Positions 1 to 6,130 of a stretch of DNA of 6,751 nt are shown piece by piece. Numbering within the stretch: the stretch's first letter is position 1; each line of letters begins with the position of its first letter. Source of the stretch: Sulfurovum sp. (lineage in GTDB: Bacteria > Campylobacterota > Campylobacteria > Campylobacterales > Sulfurovaceae); assembly GCA_015663065.1 (NCBI GenBank), contig DQSX01000050.1, positions 1 to 6,751 on the forward strand, given 5' to 3'. The translations under genes and the position numbers were made by a program. The notes under the pieces were generated by a model. The model worked only from the letters and a program-made list of their open reading frames with translations. It was not told the DNA's origin and made no database searches.

Positions 1-2781
1 ACCGCAGACAAAGTCAAAGATGCCATTACCCTGACCAAACAGTACCTGCCTTCAGATATGGATGAGCCTACCGTAAAAGTACTGGAGGTCAAAAGAGATC
101 TACTGCGTGTTGCGATCTCTTCAGAGAGTGCAGACCATGCAGCATTGATAGATGCTGCCGACAGACTCAAAGAGAAGATCATTGTGTTAAAAAATATCTC
201 TGAAGTCAGTATTTTTGGAGATTCGGACAAGTATTATGACATTCGTCTGCATTCTGAGAAAATACGCGCATTGGGACTGGATGAGAATGCCGTCATCACT
301 GCGCTCACCGGTCTCTCATACATCTTTCCCATAGGAAAAGTTGAAGACAACAGGGACGGACACTACTTCATCTCTACGTTTAATGGTCCAAAAGATGCGA
401 AGAAGATGTTGCAAAGCCAGATAAGGGTCAATGGAAAAACACTCTACCTCAAAGATGTTGCTACTGTCTCAAAACGTTATGAAGATACTGCCACCATGTA
501 CTCCATCGACACCAAACATGCGGTAGACCTCTCCATTAAGCAAAGCAGCAAAGGAAATGCTCTGGATCTCTCCCAGGCCATTTATAAAATTGTTGCACAG
601 AGCAATGCATCTGCGCAAGGAAAAGTAAGTTATATCATCCACTCTGACCGTTCTGAAGCCATTAAAGACCGTCTGAACATTGTCATCTCCAATATACTTT
701 TAGGCTTGATACTCATCTCTTTGCTTGTAGCACTGCTGATCAACAAACGTATGTCATTCATTATCTCTTTGGGGATTCCAACCTCTTTTGTCATGGGGGC
801 TTCGTATCTCTATTTGGCAGGATACACCATCAATATGATCTCTCTGATCGGTGTACTTATTGCCCTAGGGATCATTGTCGATGATGCCATTGTTGTGTCT
901 GAGAATATACAACAGCATATTGAAGAGGGTATGGAGCCTAAAGAGGCGGCCGTTGTCGGTGCCAAAGAGATGTTCAAACCGGTCACCATTGCTTCACTTA
1001 CCACACTCTTTGCCTTCATCCCTGCACTGATGATGTCCGGGACCATGGGAGAGGTTATCAAGCTCATTCCCATAGCTGTCTCTGTATTGGTATTGGCTTC
1101 ACTTATAGAGTCTTTTATCTTTTTGCCTATCCATGCGGCACATGTACTTAAAAGTGATCAAAAAACGACCTCTTGGGAAGGTATTAACCGTTTTTACTCC
1201 TGGGTCATACACTTTTTTATGCGATACAAAAAGAGTTTTTTAACCCTTTTTATTATCTTGGTACCACTGCTGATCGTACTGGGTATCAAAGCCTCTAAAT
1301 TTCAAATGTTCCCTACTTTTGATGCCACAACAGTGAACATTACACTCAAAAGCAATGTCAATACCACTACCGAAGAGACCGCTGCCATCCTTAACGCCAT
1401 AGAGAGAGACCTATACAAACGAAAAGATGCATTTTACATTGACCATGTAGGCTCTGTTTCCGGTTGGAGGAGAGACTCGGCAGGAAACTCAGAGACTTAC
1501 CCTTATGTCGGGCAGATACACATAGAACTGCAAAAACTCAAAGCACAGAATTTTGTAGACAGGTTCATCACCCCGACACTGAGTTTTTATTATGATGAAG
1601 AGGGACGTACACGTGAAGAGAAGTCTGTTGTCATTGCAGGAAAACTGCGTCAGTTTCTGGAAACACAAAAATATAAAGAGAGATTCAAACTCTCAGACCT
1701 TGCTATTGTAGAGCGTAAAGTAGGACCCATCAAGTCTGACCTTAAAATAGGACTGGTCTCCGATGACAATCAAAAAGTCATGCAGTATGCCGAAGAGATA
1801 AAGAGTACGCTGCGTCAAACCGAAGGCATAGTCTCTGTCAACGATGCCATGAATTACGGTATAGATGAGATAAAACTGCAGATCAATACCTATGGTGAAT
1901 CATTGGGGCTGAATGAGCAGACACTGGGTTTGATGCTTTCCAACTTCTACCTTGAACGGAAAGTAGGTTTTGCCTTTGATGCAACAGACTTGCTGGAACT
2001 GAAGGTCAGGTCTGTACAGAAAGATTCTCTGGAGATACTCAAGAATTTTCAGATAAAACTGGATGATGGAACTTTTGTGGCACTCAAAGATGTGGTGCAC
2101 TTCAATATCATCAAATCTTTTGAAAAGATCATTAAAGACTCTGGAGAAAAGAACTTTTACATCTATGCCAATGTGGACAGTAAAAAGATCACAGCCACAG
2201 AGACACTGAAGAAGATAGACAGTATTTTAGAAGCAGCAAAAAAAGATGGCATTAAAATTATTTTTAAAGGAGAAGAGGAGAAGAAAAAAGAGTTAAAGAG
2301 TGACATGATGGCAGCATCAGCTGTTGCCATGCTCCTTATTATGCTCTCTTTGCTCTATCTTTTCAACTCTTTTAGAGAAACTTTCATGATGATGTCAGTC
2401 ATCCCTTTTGCATTTTTAGGGGTACTCATAGGTCACTTTTTATTGGGACTCAACCTCTCCATGCCTTCTATCATCGGTATGCTTGGTCTTTCCGGAGTCG
2501 TTATAAACGATGGTATTATTATGGTGATGAACCTCAAAAAAGCGAACAATTTAGAAGAGATATTCCACTACGCTTCCAAACGTTTCAGACCCATAGTACT
2601 CACTTCGGTCACCACACTTATTGGTTTAAGTTCACTGGTATTTTTCCCTACGGGACAGGCGACCATTTTCCAGCCTATGGCCATTGCTCTGGCTTTTGGA
2701 CTGGCCTGGGGGACCATACTCAATCTGCTTTATCTTCCGGTACTCTATACGATATTAAATCAAAAGAGATTGGGGCTATAA
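1..2781 (+). CDS. RND-family efflux transporter permease subunit (5'-truncated)
   Basis: Inner-membrane, proton-driven pump subunit of the RND superfamily (AcrB/HAE-like, ACR_tran family). Such pumps normally work with a periplasmic adaptor and an outer-membrane channel, neither of which is in the window. The frame is open from base 1 with no start, giving 926 codons. Family members have about 1000-1050 residues, so roughly 100 N-terminal residues including TM1 are missing; the ATG at 58 is internal. Visible in order: rest of periplasmic loop 1 (to about 670), TM2-TM6 (about 673-1140), TM7 (about 1234-1290), large periplasmic loop 2 (to about 2300), TM8-TM12 (about 2305-2757). TM4 carries the paired aspartates (GIIVDDAIVV, DD at 880-885) that match the proton-relay pair of AcrB. 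TM10 has VVINDGIIM (ND at 2506-2511) where AcrB carries its relay lysine. The frame is intact to the TAA. Substrate cannot be told; both drug and metal pumps share this fold. Confidence 0.92.
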   Translation, partial: TADKVKDAITLTKQYLPSDMDEPTVKVLEVKRDLLRVAISSESADHAALIDAADRLKEKIIVLKNISEVSIFGDSDKYYDIRLHSEKIRALGLDENAVITALTGLSYIFPIGKVEDNRDGHYFISTFNGPKDAKKMLQSQIRVNGKTLYLKDVATVSKRYEDTATMYSIDTKHAVDLSIKQSSKGNALDLSQAIYKIVAQSNASAQGKVSYIIHSDRSEAIKDRLNIVISNILLGLILISLLVALLINKRMSFIISLGIPTSFVMGASYLYLAGYTINMISLIGVLIALGIIVDDAIVVSENIQQHIEEGMEPKEAAVVGAKEMFKPVTIASLTTLFAFIPALMMSGTMGEVIKLIPIAVSVLVLASLIESFIFLPIHAAHVLKSDQKTTSWEGINRFYSWVIHFFMRYKKSFLTLFIILVPLLIVLGIKASKFQMFPTFDATTVNITLKSNVNTTTEETAAILNAIERDLYKRKDAFYIDHVGSVSGWRRDSAGNSETYPYVGQIHIELQKLKAQNFVDRFITPTLSFYYDEEGRTREEKSVVIAGKLRQFLETQKYKERFKLSDLAIVERKVGPIKSDLKIGLVSDDNQKVMQYAEEIKSTLRQTEGIVSVNDAMNYGIDEIKLQINTYGESLGLNEQTLGLMLSNFYLERKVGFAFDATDLLELKVRSVQKDSLEILKNFQIKLDDGTFVALKDVVHFNIIKSFEKIIKDSGEKNFYIYANVDSKKITATETLKKIDSILEAAKKDGIKIIFKGEEEKKKELKSDMMAASAVAMLLIMLSLLYLFNSFRETFMMMSVIPFAFLGVLIGHFLLGLNLSMPSIIGMLGLSGVVINDGIIMVMNLKKANNLEEIFHYASKRFRPIVLTSVTTLIGLSSLVFFPTGQATIFQPMAIALAFGLAWGTILNLLYLPVLYTILNQKRLGL

Positions 2782-2810
2782 AGTTTTAATATAAATAAAT
2801 ATGATATAAT
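2782..2810 (+). promoter_or_regulatory. Probable sigma-70 promoter for the SPOR-trpE-aroE run
   Basis: The 62-bp gap after the pump gene is nearly all A/T and contains a perfect extended -10 element, TGATATAAT, at 2802-2810. No TTGACA-like -35 box is present; instead there are T/A-rich runs upstream. This agrees with what is known of housekeeping promoters in Campylobacter and Helicobacter, which rely on the extended -10 and periodic AT tracts. A start of transcription near 2817 would leave a leader of about 27 nt before the ATG at 2844. No terminator hairpin is seen after the pump gene, so some read-through is possible. The call rests on motif match and position only. Confidence 0.6.
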
Positions 2811-2828
2811 CATTTCAAAATTAAATCC

Positions 2829-2836
2829 GGAGCTCC
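2829..2836 (+). promoter_or_regulatory. Ribosome-binding site inside a short palindrome
   Basis: The only Shine-Dalgarno-like sequence before the SPOR gene is GGAG at 2829-2832. It sits 11 nt from the ATG at 2844, which is rather far. It forms the left half of the perfect 8-bp palindrome GGAGCTCC. A palindrome with no loop cannot fold tightly on itself, so strong sequestration is unlikely, but a weak or suboptimal initiation site is plausible. Confidence 0.4.
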
Positions 2837-2843
2837 CCCTCTC

Positions 2844-3653
2844 ATGAATGATCATAACCTAGATGACCTCATCATCGATGATATTAAACCAAAGAACGGT
2901 AAAGCAAAAAGTCTGCTTACCATTGTAGCACTACTCATTGTTGTATTTATTGTAGCTATTATTCTTACCTCTGTAGTACTTGACGATCCAAAATCAGACA
3001 ACTTGCTGATAGAGGAGAATGACATGGAAATGATCTCTCCGGAACTGACACTTCAGAGTACTGCAAAAGCAAAAAATACAAAAGAAGAACCTAAACTGAC
3101 AGATATGATAGAGGAGGAGTTAAACAAACCTATAGAGGCTCCGAAGATCACTGAAGAAAAAGAGAAAGAGAAAGCTGTCAAAAAAACAGAAGCTGTTAAA
3201 AAAGAGAGCCCAAATAAAAAGACCTCGGAAGCTCCAGCTACTGAAAACAACAAAGTACAGATCACAGATGAGTTTACACAAGCTCCTGCCAAACCTGAAG
3301 TCTCCTCTGTACCTGAAAAAGTCACAGAGAGTGAAACGGTGATACCTGCCCCAACCCCGCAGAAAGTTGTAAAAAAAGAAGCTGTGGCCATAAAACCAAA
3401 AGAAGTTGCTCCTGCAGCAAAAGCCAGCGGCATACAATATTTTATTCAAGTAGGGTCATACCGTCAGTCACCAAGCAAACGTTTCCTTTCGGTCATTAAG
3501 AACAATGGCTTCAACTATCATATTACTGCACCTTCAGCCAAAGGAACCAAAAAACTTCTCATCGGTCCTTACTCGGACAGAGCAGCTGTGGATGTTGCAC
3601 TGGTCAGGGTACGTGACCTCATTAATAAAAGTGCCTTTGTGGTTAAAAAGTAG
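2844..3653 (+). CDS. Single-pass membrane protein with C-terminal SPOR domain
   Basis: Probable cell-envelope protein that binds septal peptidoglycan; SPOR domains (as in FtsN, DamX, DedD) recognise glycan strands lacking stem peptides. The 269 residues show a short acidic cytoplasmic tail (1-22), one hydrophobic segment (about 23-46), a long low-complexity linker rich in Lys, Glu, Ala and Pro (about 50-195) and a SPOR domain (about 197-269). The domain begins with YFIQVGSY (199-206) and later has the typical LLIGPYSD pattern. The layout predicts N-inside, C-in-periplasm topology, like FtsN/DedD, but no FtsN-specific motif was recognised, so no symbol is given. The ATG at 2844 is chosen because it follows a GGAG site and leaves a normal cytoplasmic tail. 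It is the first gene of the run, 8 bp before trpE. The linker composition explains the long open frames on the opposite strand. Confidence 0.88.
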   Translation: MNDHNLDDLIIDDIKPKNGKAKSLLTIVALLIVVFIVAIILTSVVLDDPKSDNLLIEENDMEMISPELTLQSTAKAKNTKEEPKLTDMIEEELNKPIEAPKITEEKEKEKAVKKTEAVKKESPNKKTSEAPATENNKVQITDEFTQAPAKPEVSSVPEKVTESETVIPAPTPQKVVKKEAVAIKPKEVAPAAKASGIQYFIQVGSYRQSPSKRFLSVIKNNGFNYHITAPSAKGTKKLLIGPYSDRAAVDVALVRVRDLINKSAFVVKK

Positions 3654-3661
3654 AGAACAAA

Positions 3662-5068
3662 ATGCATAAAACCATTCTTTTTGATCAACTGACACCTGTT
3701 GCCCTTTACGGAAAGATCAAAGCACTTTTTCCAGATGAAATTACGATGCTGTTTGAAAGTATGGTCAACACTTCTGACGGGAACTTCTCATTCATCGTTA
3801 TAGGTGCACAGGAGCGTTTAAGCTATAAAGATAAAACAAGTACCTATACAGATCTTTCTGGTACAAGCAAGGCCTTAAAAGAGGATCCTTTCACTTTTTT
3901 AAAATCCTATTATGCCAAAGTAGATAAAGAGGCAAACAAGAAAAGAGCCGCTGAAGTAGGTTTCTCTTTTGTGGATGGATTCATAGGGTTCATCGCTTAC
4001 GATATGGTAAAAGTATTTGAACCCGTACTTGAAGAGAGTATGGACAAACTTCTTGACCCGCTCAATACACCGGACCTTGACCTCATACGTCCCAAGATCA
4101 TCATGGCGTATTCACATAAATCTGCAAAACTAACACTAATCCTCAATGATGACTCTATGAAAAAGGGTTTGGATGCCATTGAAGATATTTTGCACAATAC
4201 CTGTACCCCTATGCCCATAAAACCTGTAGTGCTTGATGGAAAAGGCTCTTTCAGCATCGATGAAGAGCGTTTTAAGGAATTGGTGCTTGAATCTAAAGAA
4301 AACATCCGTTCCGGAGATATTTTCCAGATCCTGCTTTCCAACCGATATACCCAAAAAGGAAAGATCGATCCTCTGAGTTTTTACAGAGTATTGCGTTCAA
4401 AAAACCCTTCACCCTACCTTTTCCTGCTTGACTATGAAGATTTTTCCATCTGCGGTTCAAGCCCGGAGGTCATGGTAAGGTTGACAGAAGGAGAGATACT
4501 GCTTCGCCCTATTGCCGGTACACGAAAACGCGGTAAAGATGCACATCGTGACAAAGAACTCGAAGAGGAGATGCTGAACGATCCCAAAGAGTGTGCAGAG
4601 CACCTTATGCTTATAGACCTTGGGCGTAATGATGTGGGACGTGTAGCACAGACAGGTACCGTAAAAGTAACCGATATGATGCGGGTGGAAAAATACTCCC
4701 ACGTTATGCACATGGTCTCAGATGTGGAAGCACACATAGAAGAAGGCAAAGATATGTTCGACCTTTTTGCTGCTACTTTCACTGCGGGGACCATGACCGG
4801 AGCACCAAAGATTGAAGCCATGAAGCTCATTGCCGAGTATGAAGGTCTGAAGCGTGGATTCTACTCAGGTGCAGTGGGGTACTTTGCCTTTGACGGAAAC
4901 ATGGACTCTGCCATTACCATCAGAACGGCTCTGATCAATACTGACTCTATCACTCTGCATGCAGGTGCAGGCGTTGTGGCAGATTCTATCCCTGAATTGG
5001 AGTACCTGGAAGTGAAAAATAAACTCGGTGCCCTGCTCGCAACTCTTAAAGAAATGGAAACGCTCTAA
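3662..5068 (+). CDS. trpE: Anthranilate synthase component I
   Basis: Converts chorismate to anthranilate in the first committed step of tryptophan synthesis, using ammonia released from glutamine by TrpG; cytoplasmic. The 468 residues match the usual 460-520. An N-terminal Anth_synt_I_N region carries the LFES motif (30-33), and with NPSPY (248-252) this forms the tryptophan-binding feedback site known in TrpE. The chorismate-binding domain spans about 205-460. It shows PIAGT (283-287), HLMLIDLGRND (314-324), the TAGTMTGAPK stretch (374-383) and, near the end, the AGAG...DSIPE stretch. PIAGT rather than the PIKGT of PabB argues for TrpE over aminodeoxychorismate synthase. The ribosome-binding site is weak and lies in the 8 bp after the SPOR stop, suggesting coupling to that gene. 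No trpG or other trp gene adjoins it, and no Trp-rich leader peptide or attenuator is seen upstream. Feedback inhibition is likely from the intact motifs. Confidence 0.94.
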   Translation: MHKTILFDQLTPVALYGKIKALFPDEITMLFESMVNTSDGNFSFIVIGAQERLSYKDKTSTYTDLSGTSKALKEDPFTFLKSYYAKVDKEANKKRAAEVGFSFVDGFIGFIAYDMVKVFEPVLEESMDKLLDPLNTPDLDLIRPKIIMAYSHKSAKLTLILNDDSMKKGLDAIEDILHNTCTPMPIKPVVLDGKGSFSIDEERFKELVLESKENIRSGDIFQILLSNRYTQKGKIDPLSFYRVLRSKNPSPYLFLLDYEDFSICGSSPEVMVRLTEGEILLRPIAGTRKRGKDAHRDKELEEEMLNDPKECAEHLMLIDLGRNDVGRVAQTGTVKVTDMMRVEKYSHVMHMVSDVEAHIEEGKDMFDLFAATFTAGTMTGAPKIEAMKLIAEYEGLKRGFYSGAVGYFAFDGNMDSAITIRTALINTDSITLHAGAGVVADSIPELEYLEVKNKLGALLATLKEMETL

Positions 5069-5869
5069 ATGATGGCAAAAGATCTTTTTGCCATCTTCGG
5101 AAACCCAGTCTCTCACTCCAAGTCACCACTTATGCACAACCTCTCTTTTAAAGGATTGGGCTTTAACGGTTGTTATGCACGATACAGGCTGAAAGATGGT
5201 ACAAAACTCAAAGAGACTTTTTTTGCTCTAGGCTTAAAAGGTATCAACATCACCGTACCCCACAAAGAGCATGCTTATGCTGCCTGTGATGTCCTTGATC
5301 CCTTTGCCAAAAAAGTGGGAGCTGTCAATACCATTGTAGAGAAAGAGGGAAAACTTTACGGATACAACACTGATGCACCCGGATTTCTAAAAGCGATCTC
5401 GGAATTTCAAAATATCAGAACCGTACTTTTTCTGGGTGCGGGAGGTACTGCACAGTCTACCTCTCGCATACTGCGTGATGAGGGTTATGAAGTCACCCTT
5501 CTCAACAGAAGTGAAGGCCGTCTCGAAAAGTTCAAAGAAGAGGGGTTTGAAACCTATACTTTTGAGCGTTTCACAGCTAAAAAATATGACCTTGTTATAA
5601 ACATGACTTCAGCAGGTCTTGAAGATGAATCTCTTCCGGCACCAAAAGAGATTTTAAATAGTGTCATACCTCAGGCACAAGCCTGTGTGGATGTCATTTA
5701 CGGGAAAGACACACCTTTTTTAAAATTGGCCAAATCTTATGACAAACCTACAAAAGACGGTTCAGATATGTTATTGTATCAGGGTATTATTGCTTTTGAA
5801 TATTTTACAGAGCAAAACTATACCTTTAAAGAGATTGAAAAACATATGAAAAAGGCATTTGTTATATGA
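5069..5869 (+). CDS. aroE: Shikimate dehydrogenase (NADP+)
   Basis: Reduces 3-dehydroshikimate to shikimate with NADPH, a step of chorismate synthesis; cytoplasmic. The 266 residues fit the family. The N-terminal substrate domain has GNPVSHSKSPLMHN (11-24), NITVPHKE (60-67) with the catalytic lysine K66, and NTDAPGF (100-106) with the partner aspartate D102. The Rossmann part has the glycine loop GAGGTAQ (123-129) and NRS (146-148), the usual NADPH 2'-phosphate contact. The C-terminal MLLYQG stretch is also conserved. Together these favour AroE over the broader YdiB or the SDH-like paralogues, with all catalytic residues present. The ATG at 5069 follows the trpE stop directly; a second ATG at 5072 would remove only one residue. 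Only a weak GGA lies upstream, so translation probably depends on ribosomes finishing trpE. The end overlaps the next gene by 4 bp. Confidence 0.95.
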   Translation: MMAKDLFAIFGNPVSHSKSPLMHNLSFKGLGFNGCYARYRLKDGTKLKETFFALGLKGINITVPHKEHAYAACDVLDPFAKKVGAVNTIVEKEGKLYGYNTDAPGFLKAISEFQNIRTVLFLGAGGTAQSTSRILRDEGYEVTLLNRSEGRLEKFKEEGFETYTFERFTAKKYDLVINMTSAGLEDESLPAPKEILNSVIPQAQACVDVIYGKDTPFLKLAKSYDKPTKDGSDMLLYQGIIAFEYFTEQNYTFKEIEKHMKKAFVI

Positions 5870-6054
5870 AGCAATTTTTAGCATTTTTCATCATGCTTTT
5901 ACTGCTCATTGCAACTGTTATCTGGTTCAATCTTCCTAAACTCACACCCTACTACACACAATTGACCAACCCCCGCGTGGGTCTCAGCCTTGATCTTCAG
6001 CCTCAAGAGCAGAAATGGGAAAAACTGGAAATACCCGCACTGGAAATTGAATAA
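5866..6054 (+). CDS. Small membrane-anchored protein of unknown function (62 aa)
   Basis: Not recognised as a known family. The start codon overlaps the aroE stop in an ATGA arrangement (5866-5869), and AAAGG at 5851-5855 is a plausible ribosome-binding site, so it looks like a genuine translationally coupled gene. The first three residues (MKQ) lead into a hydrophobic segment (about 4-22) rich in Leu, Ile and Phe. The remaining 40 residues are polar and acidic towards the end, with several prolines and a PYY motif. No signal-peptidase site or lipobox cysteine is evident; the protein has no cysteine. The single Lys before the segment and lack of a clear cleavage site suggest an uncleaved anchor with the tail in the periplasm. 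Possible roles such as a regulator or accessory of an envelope complex are guesses. Moderately sure it is real, because of the spacing. Confidence 0.7.
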   Translation: MKQFLAFFIMLLLLIATVIWFNLPKLTPYYTQLTNPRVGLSLDLQPQEQKWEKLEIPALEIE

Positions 6055-6070
6055 TATGCAAGCTGTCTAT

Positions 6071-6101
6071 TTGATTTCAATTAACCTTAATAACTTACAA
6101 T
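6071..6101 (+). promoter_or_regulatory. Possible weak promoter for the response regulator
   Basis: In the 59-bp AT-rich gap before the regulator, TTGATT (6071-6076) resembles a -35 box and TACAAT (6096-6101) a -10 box, separated by 19 bp, longer than the ideal 17. Transcription would begin near 6108. That would cut off the ribosome-binding site of the first ATG (6114) and favour the GTG at 6138. TTGATTTCAA (6071-6080) is also a small inverted repeat, as could serve a regulator binding its own promoter. Motif quality is modest and co-transcription with the upstream genes is equally possible. Confidence 0.3.
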
Positions 6102-6103
6102 AC

Positions 6104-6130
6104 AGGAGATAACATGTTCGATAATAGGAG
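6104..6130 (+). promoter_or_regulatory. Two consecutive Shine-Dalgarno sites that decide the regulator's start
   Basis: AGGAG occurs at 6104-6108, 5 nt before the ATG at 6114, and again at 6126-6130, 7 nt before an in-frame GTG at 6138. Both are near-ideal distances. The second site gives a protein beginning MINILMIEDD, the usual compact start of OmpR-type receivers, while the first adds eight residues. Confidence 0.55.

Noticed and set aside
58..60. ATG at 58 as the start of the pump gene
   Set aside because: The frame stays open to base 1 and the upstream residues continue periplasmic loop 1. A start here would leave an RND pump without TM1 and the first part of its porter domain.
810..1073. 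87-residue open frame on the - strand within the pump gene
   Set aside because: It is the antisense of TM3-TM6 coding sequence; hydrophobic codons on the + strand give such frames, and nothing else supports it.
2829..2836. GGAGCTCC as part of a terminator for the pump gene
   Set aside because: The palindrome has no loop and no following T-run (the next bases are C-rich), and it lies downstream of the probable promoter.
3053..3449. Two long overlapping open frames on the - strand opposite the SPOR protein
   Set aside because: They mirror the Lys/Glu/Ala/Pro-rich linker, whose codons give few stops in antisense. Their products are Ser/Phe-rich low complexity with no domain, and no ribosome-binding site supports them.
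3997..4830. Several open frames on the - strand within trpE
   Set aside because: They lie wholly inside a gene with all family motifs intact, show no recognisable protein pattern, and are shadows of its codon use.
3662..5068. PabB (aminodeoxychorismate synthase) instead of TrpE
   Set aside because: The motif is PIAGT, not the PIKGT typical of PabB, and the tryptophan-site motifs LFES and NPSPY are both present.
4865..5116. Open frame on the - strand across the trpE/aroE junction
   Set aside because: It spans two well-supported genes with zero spacing and has no recognisable product.
6055..6113. Terminator or RNA gene between the small protein and the response regulator
   Set aside because: No stable hairpin followed by a T-run is visible, and the gap is too short and AT-rich for a structured RNA; only small AT-rich repeats are present.
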